A stretch of 64,000 nucleotides of DNA, taken from the NCBI GenBank assembly GCA_031292525.1, contig JARLGY010000037.1, positions 62,001 to 126,000 of the forward strand. The letters are read 5' to 3'. Positions 16,238 to 25,760 of the stretch are shown in pieces. The first letter of the stretch is position 1, and each line of letters opens with the position of its first letter. The position numbers were made by a program, and so were the translations under genes. This DNA comes from Flavipsychrobacter sp. (GTDB lineage Bacteria > Bacteroidota > Bacteroidia > Chitinophagales > Chitinophagaceae). The notes beneath the pieces are model-generated. The model searched no databases and was not told the DNA's origin. It was given only the letters and a program-made list of their open reading frames with translations.

Positions 16238-18115
16238 ATGAAAAAAAATCTATTAAAATTAAAAAATCCAAATACAAATACATTTGAAGCTCTTGTGAAG
16301 TTTGCTTCGTTTGTTCTTACACGTCCAGGATATGAATTGCTAAAAAAGTTAATTATAAAAAGCCTTCGTAAAATCAACATCTCTTATGAAGGAAAAAATG
16401 CTTTAAGTACCACTTCTGAATACAACGATTGGATAACTAAAAAACTAAGTAAAGAAACATTAGCATTAGAATACGAACAGACCGTACACTTAATAAAAAA
16501 TACACCTAAGATAAGTATTATAGTACCTGTTTATAATCCGCCCATTCACTTTCTGAAAGAAGCGATAAACAGTGTTATTGACCAATCATATACAAATTGG
16601 GAGCTCTGCCTTGCAGACGATAAATCACCCAACGACGCTGTTCGCGAAACGATAAAAGCTTTTTCGAGTAAAGACGAACGTATAAAATTCATTTTCAGAA
16701 CTGAAAACGGCCACATATCCGCCGCATCTAATTCAGCATGGAAACTAGCTACAGGTGATTTCATATTATTGATGGATCATGATGATTTGCTTACCCCAAA
16801 TTGCTTATTTGAATTTGTAAAACATGTCAATCTTCATCCAGAAGACGATTTCATCTATTCTGATGAGGACAAAATAGATGATGAGGGTGAGCGTTCGCAC
16901 CCGCACTTCAAACCAGACTGGGCTCCTGATAATTTATTATCCAGAAATTATATAGGCCATGTTACCATGATGAAAAAGAGTCTCATGGACCAAATTGCTG
17001 GCTTTAGAATTGGATTTGAAGGCAGTCAGGACTATGATATTTTTCTGAGAGCTACCGAGCAAGCTACCCATATCGGACACATACCTAAGGTACTGTATCA
17101 TTGGCGCATACACTCTGCATCAGTAGCTCTTAATATGGACGCCAAGCCTTATGCTTTTATTGCTGCCAAAAAAGCACTTGAAGAAGCATTAGTCAGACGT
17201 AATACTCCCGGTACAGTAGATTTTTTACCACGGGTGCCTGGTGGCTATAGAATTACATACGAGGTAAAGAAGCATGATAAGGTAAGTATCATCATACCGA
17301 CCAAGGACCAGGAAAAATTATTGGAAATCGCGATTCAGTCTATTTTTGCTAAAACCTCTTATACTAATTATGAAATAATCATTGTCAATAATAATAGTAC
17401 ATCTCCAGCCTTTTTCGAATTAATAAAAAAATACACTAATAGCCACGGCGACATATTCCGTTGCATCGATGCAAACTTCCCTTTCAATTTCTCAAAATTG
17501 ATGAATGTAGGTGTCGCTGAAAGTACAGGAGAATATATATTATTTCTCAATAACGATGTGGAAGTAATACACGAAGACTGGATGACCCAAATGGTTGGTC
17601 ATGCACAAAGAAAAGAAACTGGCATTGTTGGTGTAAAACTTTTATACCCTGATGATACTATTCAGCACGCAGGTGTAATAATAGGAATACTTGGCGCGGC
17701 AGCACATATATTTGTGAATGCAAAAAGAGAAGACTTAGGCTACTATAGCTATATACAATCTTTAAATAACTATGCAGCACTTACCGCTGCGTGCATCTTA
17801 TTTAAGAAAAACATCTACCTTGAAGTTGGAGGAATGGACGAAAATCTTGAGGTTGATTACAACGATATAGATTTATGCTTGAAGGTATATGAAGCTGGGT
17901 ATTACAATGTTTACGTCCCAACTGTAGAACTTTACCATTACGAATCAGCAACCAGGGGGCATCCTTTTAGTAGTAAAGAAAACTATGCCCAACATAAAAA
18001 GAACTATAATTACTTCATCGAAAAATGGGGTAAAATAATAGTCCATGATCCTTTTTACAATCCAAATTTAGGTTTGAATGATGCAGATTTTAGACTCAGG
18101 GATTTAGAAAAATAG
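16238..18115 (+). CDS. Tandem-domain glycosyltransferase (two GT2 / GT-A domains)
   Basis: 625 residues. After about 85 residues of basic leader, the first GT-A domain starts at ISIIVPVYNPPIHFLKEAI and carries the DxD-like LMDHDDLL. It ends with the GFEGSQDYDIFLRATE acceptor motif. The second domain starts at VSIIIPTKDQEKLLEIAIQS, with FLNNDVEVIHEDW as its DxD region and EVDYNDIDLCLKVYEAG. Both look complete, so the enzyme may add two residues or a repeating disaccharide (inference). It lies 38 nt after the Wzt-like gene with a GAGG ribosome-binding site, and a strong terminator follows. Confidence 0.87.
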   Translation: MKKNLLKLKNPNTNTFEALVKFASFVLTRPGYELLKKLIIKSLRKINISYEGKNALSTTSEYNDWITKKLSKETLALEYEQTVHLIKNTPKISIIVPVYNPPIHFLKEAINSVIDQSYTNWELCLADDKSPNDAVRETIKAFSSKDERIKFIFRTENGHISAASNSAWKLATGDFILLMDHDDLLTPNCLFEFVKHVNLHPEDDFIYSDEDKIDDEGERSHPHFKPDWAPDNLLSRNYIGHVTMMKKSLMDQIAGFRIGFEGSQDYDIFLRATEQATHIGHIPKVLYHWRIHSASVALNMDAKPYAFIAAKKALEEALVRRNTPGTVDFLPRVPGGYRITYEVKKHDKVSIIIPTKDQEKLLEIAIQSIFAKTSYTNYEIIIVNNNSTSPAFFELIKKYTNSHGDIFRCIDANFPFNFSKLMNVGVAESTGEYILFLNNDVEVIHEDWMTQMVGHAQRKETGIVGVKLLYPDDTIQHAGVIIGILGAAAHIFVNAKREDLGYYSYIQSLNNYAALTAACILFKKNIYLEVGGMDENLEVDYNDIDLCLKVYEAGYYNVYVPTVELYHYESATRGHPFSSKENYAQHKKNYNYFIEKWGKIIVHDPFYNPNLGLNDADFRLRDLEK

Positions 18116-18158
18116 AGAATTTATTACTGCAGATTCAACTTCCTAAACCATATTCCTC

Positions 18159-18194
18159 AAAGTCTCAATAGCCAATATACTATTGAGACTTTTT
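18159..18194 (+). terminator. Terminator of the polysaccharide export operon
   Basis: A perfect 13-bp stem (18159-18171 with 18180-18192), an 8-nt loop and a run of five T. It ends the ABC exporter/GT2 operon. Confidence 0.88.
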
Positions 18195-18355
18195 CGTTAG
18201 TCAACAAATAGTGGTTACGTCCTTCATCATCAAGTCAATAGGTCCAATTCATAGTCCCTATAACAAGCCCTATATACAAGCAAGTCTGTTTTCATTTATA
18301 CTAAATATACATCTCTTCAGTATGATGCCACGAAGTGCCGTTCACCAACACTATA

Positions 18356-18388
18356 AAATAAAAAGACCACCTCAAAAAGGTGGTCTTT
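18356..18388 (-). terminator. Terminator of the M43-like gene
   Basis: AAAGACCACCT (18362-18372) pairs with AGGTGGTCTTT (18378-18388). Read on the minus strand it is followed by TTTTTATTTT, about 20 nt after the stop. The rest of 18195-18355 shows nothing identifiable. Confidence 0.85.
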
Positions 18389-18407
18389 CAAAAGAATATG
18401 TATTGGT

Positions 18408-21400
18408 CTATTGATTAGCCAAAGTAACGTTTGCAGTGGTGGCTTTACCTTCTGCATCGCGTAGCACTATAAAGTAACTACCTGATGGCAGGAAGCCAAG
18501 ATCTACAGTTTTTGAAGATTGGTTGATCACTTCATTATACAATACACCTTGTCCGGCAATGTTATACACTACTATCTTCATCAGTTTGTTCTTGGTACCC
18601 CAATCAATGTTAACCAGTCCTGTTGATGGGTTAGGATAGATCTTTACATTGTGAATACTGTACTGGCTAACACCTGTACCGCCGCCAATCTCTATCCAAA
18701 CAGAGTTAGATGGTGCAGAAGCACATGCTGTATCCACACGTTCGATATAATAGAAACCTCTTGTTGTTGGTGCATATGTTGGTCCTGTAACTCCAGGTAT
18801 CAACCCGTTAGGGCCAAACCACATATAAACACCTGCTGCATTAGCATGCAAATCATTTCCTATAAGTGATACAACAGGAGGATCAGGAGTTAGGGATAAA
18901 GTAACTGTTATTGGCAGGCTATATATTGTATCCTGGGTATAACAGCCAATAGTATCACTTGCACGCAGTACCACCATATCTCCATTATTAAGAGAGTCTG
19001 TTGAATAGGTTTGACCATTGAATACAGGTACACCATTTACCAGCCACTCATAAGTTACTAGACCATATTGAGAAGCATAACCTGAAAATGTGATGAAAGA
19101 ATCTAAACATCCGGGGTTAGCTCCAGACTGTATGCTATCTGAAATAATAGGTACCAGCGCCGGTGCAACGGTTATTACTATCGGATTCGAGGTATCTGAC
19201 TGGTTAACTATACATGTAGAGTTATTCGTCATCACACAACGTACGATGTCAGTATTCTGGAAAGTATTAGAAACAAATGTGCTACCAGTTTGTCCGGCTA
19301 CAGGTGTACTATTTATATACCACTGGAACTGTGAGCTGGCCGACTGATTTAAAGATGAGGCATGAAGCACTACGTTTGTACCAGTGCAAGATGGATTGGG
19401 GGTAGCGGTAATAGTAAGAGATGCAGTAAGATAATAATGCAGGATACCTATTTTATTAGATGCTGCAGAAATTGGGAAAGCGCAAGAAGATGAAGAATAC
19501 AATACACAACTTACGGTATCGCCGGCATTAAGTGTAGATGTTGTAAAGGTAGCAGTATTGCCACCTGTGCTTACGCCATTTACCTTCCACTGGTAGGCCA
19601 CAGTAGCGCCACCATTAAATGGTGTAGCAGTAAACGTCATTGGGAACCCCGGGCAACCAGGATTGTTACCTGAGGTGAGCGCTATGCTTACCCGTGGCGC
19701 AAGAACTGAAAAACGATGAACTACTATTGCATTTGAAGTTGAACTTGCAATTGCACCACACTGGTTAGTAAAGTTCAGTTTTACTGTTACCGTAGATCCG
19801 TCTGCAATATTTGATGTAGTGTAAGTAGTACCTGTGCTACCGGTAGAAACACCATTCACATACCACAGATAAGTTGCTGTATTGGTATCAACACCAGCAC
19901 TTGGTTTTGCTGTAAAGGTAAGTGCTGTGCCCAGGCATGAAGTATCTGCTTCTTGAGGTAAGGTTATGCTAACTGTACCAGAAGAAGATCCGGCACCTGT
20001 GATAACAATGCTATAATCTTCCGCCTGACCATACGCAAGTGGACCGCAAGGATTAATTGATGGTGAAGGATCTGATATAACACGTACACGTAATGGTACA
20101 CATGTTACCAACGACGGGTTAGATATTGTAGTAGGTATAGATACCAGGGCACTATCGTATTCATTTGCAGTAGTACCTGTATGGGCAACCACTTGTTCTG
20201 TGGCACTAAACACACCATCATTATTATAGTCAATATAAACTGCTACGTTTTCGCCCAAAGCTGTCGCGCCGGTTTTCACATAGAATTTATATGTACTACC
20301 AGCAGTAAGGCTAGCTTGCTGACGACAGGTATAATCGATATAAGCCAGATCACCATCGGTAGTATAACCACCTGATGTGTAATCTAAGTAAGTAGTTGTA
20401 TTACCTATATAAGAATTATAAGCAGGATCTGAGATTTTAAATTCGGTTACACCAGCATCATTTGTATTTCCAACGTTAGTTATAGAAGGTATGCAAGATG
20501 CTCCCGTTGGCCCCACACCTGGTGCCACGGCACCCTGCGAACCTAACAGACCACTACGATAAGTAAATAAACCAAATATCATCCTCGTGCGCTGTCCTTT
20601 TGTAAAACGGTCCTGGCAGCTTGAGTAGTCCATAAAGTTATGTTGCACGTTGTTGCCACCTAAATCTGCACTGTAAGGCAGGTTTGTACATGGGTTGATA
20701 CCAGAAGGGCAGCTAAAATTAGATTGCAGTTCGGGAGGGGTATCACATATCTGGTCTCCGTCTGTAGCACAGTTGTTATTAACCGGGCAAGCTGTTACGG
20801 TACCACCTTCAAAAGTATTAAACAAGCTCAACGCATGTCCCATTTCCTGCACAATGTTCACACTACCGGAAGCAACTTGTGTAGCAAGTACTGTATAACC
20901 ATCAACATTTGAAGGAGCTGTAGGTAGGTAAGCAAAGCCAGTTGTAAAAGCAACACCCGGGGCAGTACCGTCTTTGCCGTCAATTTTATTAACTATATAA
21001 ATATTGTAATACTGATTTACAGGCCATTGGCTCAATGCCTTAACAGTTGCGTCAGCAGCACCGGTACCGCTACCATTATTAACACCACCAGAAACATAAC
21101 CTGCAACACTGCTACCATTAATACGCTCTATTCCGGTAGTGCTGTTGCAATTAATATCACGTTTTGCAAGTACAAACTGTATAGGAATGTAAGTACCACC
21201 GCTGTTAGAATCAGGATAAGAAACATACGTAGCACTGAATGCCTGGTTTAGATAAGCGATCATGCTGTTTATCTGCGCATCAGTGGGATCATATGTAGTG
21301 CCAGCAGGATTAGCTGCAAGATTACCAGGCAATATTACGTGAACAACAACTGGTATCTGAAAAACCGGGATGTTGCTACCGCTCACCACTAAAGAACTTA

Positions 21401-21581
21401 TGTTGGGCCGGGTATTATTCCAGTTCACCCAGTTAGTTGTCATCTGGTGCAACCTTTGGGCATATGCAGGGTCTGTAGTCAATAACCGTTGTTGTGCACT
21501 TTCAAAACCGGAATACTGGGCAATGCCAGTATTATGCAATCCAGCGCATAACAGCAATAAGAGCGTAATTTTACGTATCAT
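18408..21581 (-). CDS. Large secreted M43-like (pappalysin/cytophagalysin) protein with GEVED and Ig-like repeats, T9SS cargo
   Basis: 1057 residues from the ATG at 21581 (MIRKITLLLLLCAGLHN signal peptide). A TTG at 21593 is less likely. About 80-340 match the M43 fold: FQIPVVVHVILPG, the CATDGDQICDTPPE calcium/disulfide segment, FMDYSSC (Met-turn) and FTKGQRTRM. The zinc site HExxHxxGxxH reads QEMGHALSLFN (245-255), so two His ligands and the Gly are replaced, and proteolysis is unlikely. A GEVED-type domain (YGQAEDYSIVI) is followed by about four Ig/PKD-like repeats (NPGCPGFPMTFTA, NPSCTGTNVVLHA). The tail IYPNPSTGLVNIDW is a type A sorting domain. A hydrophobic helix-free, Thr/Ser/Asn-rich body fits a surface adhesin-like role (inference). 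Confidence 0.88.
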   Translation of the reverse strand: MIRKITLLLLLCAGLHNTGIAQYSGFESAQQRLLTTDPAYAQRLHQMTTNWVNWNNTRPNISSLVVSGSNIPVFQIPVVVHVILPGNLAANPAGTTYDPTDAQINSMIAYLNQAFSATYVSYPDSNSGGTYIPIQFVLAKRDINCNSTTGIERINGSSVAGYVSGGVNNGSGTGAADATVKALSQWPVNQYYNIYIVNKIDGKDGTAPGVAFTTGFAYLPTAPSNVDGYTVLATQVASGSVNIVQEMGHALSLFNTFEGGTVTACPVNNNCATDGDQICDTPPELQSNFSCPSGINPCTNLPYSADLGGNNVQHNFMDYSSCQDRFTKGQRTRMIFGLFTYRSGLLGSQGAVAPGVGPTGASCIPSITNVGNTNDAGVTEFKISDPAYNSYIGNTTTYLDYTSGGYTTDGDLAYIDYTCRQQASLTAGSTYKFYVKTGATALGENVAVYIDYNNDGVFSATEQVVAHTGTTANEYDSALVSIPTTISNPSLVTCVPLRVRVISDPSPSINPCGPLAYGQAEDYSIVITGAGSSSGTVSITLPQEADTSCLGTALTFTAKPSAGVDTNTATYLWYVNGVSTGSTGTTYTTSNIADGSTVTVKLNFTNQCGAIASSTSNAIVVHRFSVLAPRVSIALTSGNNPGCPGFPMTFTATPFNGGATVAYQWKVNGVSTGGNTATFTTSTLNAGDTVSCVLYSSSSCAFPISAASNKIGILHYYLTASLTITATPNPSCTGTNVVLHASSLNQSASSQFQWYINSTPVAGQTGSTFVSNTFQNTDIVRCVMTNNSTCIVNQSDTSNPIVITVAPALVPIISDSIQSGANPGCLDSFITFSGYASQYGLVTYEWLVNGVPVFNGQTYSTDSLNNGDMVVLRASDTIGCYTQDTIYSLPITVTLSLTPDPPVVSLIGNDLHANAAGVYMWFGPNGLIPGVTGPTYAPTTRGFYYIERVDTACASAPSNSVWIEIGGGTGVSQYSIHNVKIYPNPSTGLVNIDWGTKNKLMKIVVYNIAGQGVLYNEVINQSSKTVDLGFLPSGSYFIVLRDAEGKATTANVTLANQ

Positions 21582-21725
21582 GTTGTTAATCAATTTGTGA
21601 AGAATTCCCTATTTTGGTAAAAATAAGGTATTCATTAAAAAAATGCTAAAAAATCTAAGTGTCCATCAATTTTACTAAAAATCCTTTAAACTTTAAGCAA
21701 ATAGTTAAACTTTTATTTTAAATCC

Positions 21726-21733
21726 TATCTTTG
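21726..21733 (+). promoter_or_regulatory. -7 box (TATCTTTG) upstream of secDF
   Basis: It matches the Bacteroidota TAnnTTTG element, 46 nt before the secDF ATG. The -33 region is AT-rich without a clean TTTG. Confidence 0.45.
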
Positions 21734-21779
21734 CCGACCTATTTCAATATTCATATAGCTATAATTAACGACAAAACCT

Positions 21780-24700
21780 ATGCAATTAAAAGGGTTGGTA
21801 AAATTTTTTACTGCTGCACTCATCCTAATCTCGTTGTACCAGCTGTCCTTTACATTCATTGTAAGGAGCGTGGAACAAAAAATGCAAAGTCGCGCCTTGC
21901 AAGCTGCCAAAACGCAGAAACCCAATGCCACAGGTAGTGAACTGCAGGCTGCTGTAGATGCCAATTATTCTACGATCACAGACAGTATGCAGGGGCAAAT
22001 CATCTTCAGCTTACCGCTGTTGAAAAAGTACACCTACCAGGAGGCAAAGGAACAGGAACTGAACCTGGGTCTTGACCTGCAGGGCGGTATGAACGTGACA
22101 CTGGAAGTGAGCCTTGATGAAATGGTGCGCTCTATGTCTAACAATCCTAAAGATCCCGTGTTGAACAAAGCAATAGCAGATGCCAATGCGGCAAAAGCGA
22201 ACAGCCAGGCCAACTTTGTGACTCTTTTTGGCGAAACGTATCAAAAAGAAAACCCAACCGGCAAGCTGGCATACCTGTTTACAAAACCTTCTGAAAAAGA
22301 AATAACCCTTACTTCTACAAACACTGAAGTATTGGCTAAGATCAACAAAGAAGCCAAGGATGCCATCAAACGCACTTACAATGTATTGCTGACACGTATA
22401 GATAAGTTTGGTGTATCTAACCCTAATGTTAACCTTGATGAAAACAAAGGTATCATAACGGTAGAACTGGCAGGTGTACACAACCCTGAGCGCGTGCGCA
22501 GCTACCTGCAGGCTACAGCTAAACTACAGTTCTTTGAAACCTATTCAAACATGGAACTGATACAGGACCTGCAGCCCGCAAACGATGCATTGGCCGCATA
22601 CCTGTCTGGTACAAAAGATACTAGCTTAACTGCTAAAGCAACTGCAAAAGACAGTACAAACGGCACAGCGAAAGCAACAGGTAGCGATACTGCCAGCTTG
22701 TCTTCACTGATGTCTTCAAATACTAAAACTGCCAGTACAAAAACTGCAGGTGGCAAGACTGATTCTGCATCGATGCAGATGGCAGAACAGCAGAAGAAAA
22801 ATCCGTTGTTTGCCGTTTGGTATCCAAATATTACCCGCGAAGGCGCTGCAAATGATGGCCCTATTGTAGGTATAGTAGCTAAGAAAGACACCGCTAAGCT
22901 GAACGCTTACCTGAATCTGGATGTTGTAAAAAACAAGTTCCCTGCCAATGTACGTTTTGTATATGGTGCAGAAGATAAAAAAGAAAGGCATAATCCTAAT
23001 GCGCCTTTATACATGTATGCGATCAAAACAGCGCCAGGCACATCTGAAGCTAAGCTGGAGGGAGATCGTGTAACTGATGCACGCATGGATTACAATCCAC
23101 TTAACGGCCAACCAGAGGTATCTATGAGTATGGATGTTGCCGGTGCACGTTTGTGGAAGAAAATGACCGGTGATAATAAAGGTCGCTACGTTGCTGTAAC
23201 CCTGGATGATAAGGTATATTCTGCCCCAATTGTAAATGATGAAATATCTGGTGGTCGTACATCAATAAGTGGGCACTTTACGGCAGAGGAAGCAAGTGAC
23301 CTTGCAAACATCCTAAAGTCTGGTAAGTTACCTGCGCCAGCACGCATTGTGCAGGAGCAAGTGGTAGGTCCTACGTTGGGTGCTGAGTCTATTAAAGCTG
23401 GTTCTTACTCATTACTGATATCTTTCATTGTTATATTTTCATTAATGCTTATCTATTACAATACCGGTGGTATTGTTGCTAACATCTCTCTTATACTCAA
23501 CATATTCTTTACCGTAGGTATATTGTCGGCATTGCACGCCACCCTTACCATGCCAGGTATTGCAGGCCTCGTGCTTACAATAGGTATGGCGGTGGATACC
23601 AACGTTATCATCTTTGAGCGCATTAAGGAGGAGCTTGCGTCGGGCAAAAGCTATTCGCAAGCAGTGGCCGATGGTTATAAACGTTCGTACGCGCCAGTAT
23701 TGGATGGTCACGTTACTACCTTGATCACAGCTATTATCTTGTTCATATTCGGTCTTGGCCCTGTACTTGGTTTTGCTACTACACAGATCATTGGTATTTT
23801 ACTATCATTGTTCTGCGGTATCCTGGTATCTCGTCTTATCACAGACATGTACACTAAACGTGAACGTCACTTCCAGTACTTCACAGGCTTATCAAAATCT
23901 ATCTTCAAAAAGGCGCATTTCAAATTTGTTGAAGCTCGTAAGTACACTTATATAATCAGCTGTTTTGTGTTGGTGTTAGGTATCGCATCCTTTATACATG
24001 GTTTTGATTATGGCGTTGAGTTCTCTGGTGGTCGCAGCTATACTATCAAGTTCGATCAACCTTACAAAACAGATGAAGTACGCGAAAAACTGAAACCTTA
24101 CTTTAATGGCGAATATCCTATTGTGAAAACAATAGGTACCAGCAACCAGCTGAACATTACTACCTCTTACCTGATAAAAGAGCCAGGCCAGCAGGTTGAA
24201 GCACAGGTGCAGGAAAAACTATATGAAGGTCTTACCAAAACGAGCCTGATACCAGCCGGCACTACTTTCGATGCATTCACATCTAAGTATATGCAGAGCT
24301 CGCAGACGGTGTTACCTACCATATCTGATGACCTGGTAAATGGTGCTAAGTGGGCTATTATCATCTCCATGTTAGCTATCTTCTTGTACATACTGATGCG
24401 TTTCCGCAAATGGCAGTATTCAATGGGTACCATCTTGTCTTTGTTGCACGACGTTTGCGTTACGCTTGCTGTATTCTCTTTCTTCCGTGGTCATGTACCT
24501 TTTGCTTTGGAAATTGACCAGCACTTCATCGCAGCTATCCTGACAGTTATCGGGTTCTCAATGAACGATACGGTAATTGTATTTGACAGGATACGTGAGT
24601 ACTTCCGCAAATCACCTAACGAAGACAAGAAGAGCGTTATTAACCGCGCTATTAACGATACACTGAGCCGTACCATTATGACATCGCTTACTGTATTCCT

Positions 24701-24899
24701 TACTATCCTTATACTATTCATTTTTGGTGGTGAGGTAACACGTGGTTTTGCATTTGCAATGCTGATTGGTGTGTTCACCGGTACTTATTCTTCTATATTC
24801 GTAGCAGCACCAGTACTTGTTGACATGGACAAGACCGACTCCCTGAAACAGGAAGTTGATCGTGAAGCACGCGTTGAAGAACTTAAAAAGCTTGCATAA
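21780..24899 (+). CDS. secDF: Protein translocase subunit SecDF (fused)
   Basis: 1039 residues. The SecD half begins with a signal-anchor helix and LGLDLQGGMNVTLEV. It has a large periplasmic P1 region and then five helices from SYSLLISFIVIFSLML, including the GMAVDTNVIIFERIKEEL motif. The SecF half begins near residue 730 (DYGVEFSGGRSY) and has GFSMNDTVIVFDRIRE. The conserved Asp residues for proton coupling are present in both halves. The complex uses the proton gradient to pull secreted proteins across the inner membrane. An Ala/Thr/Ser/Lys-rich low-complexity insert (about 275-340, TAKATAKDSTNGTAKATG) is extra to the family. It stands alone, with its own promoter and terminator. Confidence 0.95.
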   Translation: MQLKGLVKFFTAALILISLYQLSFTFIVRSVEQKMQSRALQAAKTQKPNATGSELQAAVDANYSTITDSMQGQIIFSLPLLKKYTYQEAKEQELNLGLDLQGGMNVTLEVSLDEMVRSMSNNPKDPVLNKAIADANAAKANSQANFVTLFGETYQKENPTGKLAYLFTKPSEKEITLTSTNTEVLAKINKEAKDAIKRTYNVLLTRIDKFGVSNPNVNLDENKGIITVELAGVHNPERVRSYLQATAKLQFFETYSNMELIQDLQPANDALAAYLSGTKDTSLTAKATAKDSTNGTAKATGSDTASLSSLMSSNTKTASTKTAGGKTDSASMQMAEQQKKNPLFAVWYPNITREGAANDGPIVGIVAKKDTAKLNAYLNLDVVKNKFPANVRFVYGAEDKKERHNPNAPLYMYAIKTAPGTSEAKLEGDRVTDARMDYNPLNGQPEVSMSMDVAGARLWKKMTGDNKGRYVAVTLDDKVYSAPIVNDEISGGRTSISGHFTAEEASDLANILKSGKLPAPARIVQEQVVGPTLGAESIKAGSYSLLISFIVIFSLMLIYYNTGGIVANISLILNIFFTVGILSALHATLTMPGIAGLVLTIGMAVDTNVIIFERIKEELASGKSYSQAVADGYKRSYAPVLDGHVTTLITAIILFIFGLGPVLGFATTQIIGILLSLFCGILVSRLITDMYTKRERHFQYFTGLSKSIFKKAHFKFVEARKYTYIISCFVLVLGIASFIHGFDYGVEFSGGRSYTIKFDQPYKTDEVREKLKPYFNGEYPIVKTIGTSNQLNITTSYLIKEPGQQVEAQVQEKLYEGLTKTSLIPAGTTFDAFTSKYMQSSQTVLPTISDDLVNGAKWAIIISMLAIFLYILMRFRKWQYSMGTILSLLHDVCVTLAVFSFFRGHVPFALEIDQHFIAAILTVIGFSMNDTVIVFDRIREYFRKSPNEDKKSVINRAINDTLSRTIMTSLTVFLTILILFIFGGEVTRGFAFAMLIGVFTGTYSSIFVAAPVLVDMDKTDSLKQEVDREARVEELKKLA

Positions 24900-24922
24900 A
24901 TATTGTTGATAGTGACATTTAC

Positions 24923-24954
24923 GAAAGGCGCCCACTGTGGCGCCTTTCTTTTTG
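24923..24954 (+). terminator. Terminator of secDF
   Basis: GAAAGGCGCC (24923-24932) pairs perfectly with GGCGCCTTTC (24939-24948), followed by TTTTT. Confidence 0.9.
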
Positions 24955-24994
24955 TTCAGCTATTACTGACATTAATTTTGTTACCTTTCCTGAT

Positions 24995-25002
24995 TACATT
25001 TG
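24995..25002 (+). promoter_or_regulatory. -7 box (TACATTTG) 4 nt before the mlaE-like ATG
   Basis: An exact TAnnTTTG at 24995-25002, with the ATG at 25007. A TTTTG at 24976-24980 is a weak -33 candidate with a short 14-nt spacer. If used, the transcript would start at or next to the ATG. Confidence 0.45.
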
Positions 25003-25006
25003 CAAT

Positions 25007-25750
25007 ATGATTAAGCGGTTTTTTGAGCATTTTGGGCGTATTATACTTATGATCAATGAAGGTTTACGTAAGCCTGAAAACATACGTATATATTGGATAG
25101 AGTTCATGGAGCAATGCAATGACATAGGCATACGCACACTGCCAATTGTAATTATCATTTCACTTTTTCTCGGGATGGTTCTTACGATACAAACTTCTTA
25201 TCAGCTCATTAGTCCTTTGGTACCTAAACCTATTATTGCAGGTATAGTGCGAGATTCTTCTATACTGGAGTTGTGCCCTACAGTTATCTGTATTGTACTT
25301 GCCGGTGTTGTAGGTTCTAAGATCGCATCAGAACTGGGTAATATGCGTGTGAGTGAACAGATAGATGCATTAGAGATCATGGGTATCAACACCAAGACCT
25401 ACCTTGTTTTACCCAAAATAATAGCTGCCCTCATTATCATTCCATGTCTCATTATTATTTCTATTGCCATAAGCATATGGGGCGGTTATCTTGCCGGCAT
25501 GTTCTCTCACATACTTACCCGACAGCAATTTGAGGAGGGACTCACTGCCAACTTTATGCCTTTCAATCTTTTCTTTGCTATAATAAAGGCGTTCACATTT
25601 GCACTTATTATCTCAGTTATTCCTTGCTACTACGGATATTACGTAAAGGGCGGTGCGCTTGAAATTGGTAAGGCCTCTACAACTTCTGTAATTGTAAGCT
25701 GTATTCTTATTTTATGTGCCGATTATGGGTTGTCAATTCTGCTATTATAA
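25007..25750 (+). CDS. mlaE: MlaE-family ABC transporter permease
   Basis: 247 residues, the length of MlaE/YrbE/TGD1 permeases. The family pattern is seen throughout: ENIRIYWIEFMEQCNDIGIRTLPIV, GMVLTIQTSYQL, the AGVVGSKIASELGNMRVSEQIDALEIMG block (here described in parts) and a C-terminal GIGKAST-like GGALEIGKASTTSVIVSC. MlaE is the membrane part of a phospholipid transporter between inner and outer membranes, working with an MlaF ATPase and an MlaD MCE protein. Neither partner is adjacent: secDF lies upstream behind a terminator and a convergent oxidoreductase lies downstream. The partners must be encoded elsewhere. Confidence 0.88.
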   Translation: MIKRFFEHFGRIILMINEGLRKPENIRIYWIEFMEQCNDIGIRTLPIVIIISLFLGMVLTIQTSYQLISPLVPKPIIAGIVRDSSILELCPTVICIVLAGVVGSKIASELGNMRVSEQIDALEIMGINTKTYLVLPKIIAALIIIPCLIIISIAISIWGGYLAGMFSHILTRQQFEEGLTANFMPFNLFFAIIKAFTFALIISVIPCYYGYYVKGGALEIGKASTTSVIVSCILILCADYGLSILLL

Positions 25751-25760
25751 GGGCAGGAAG

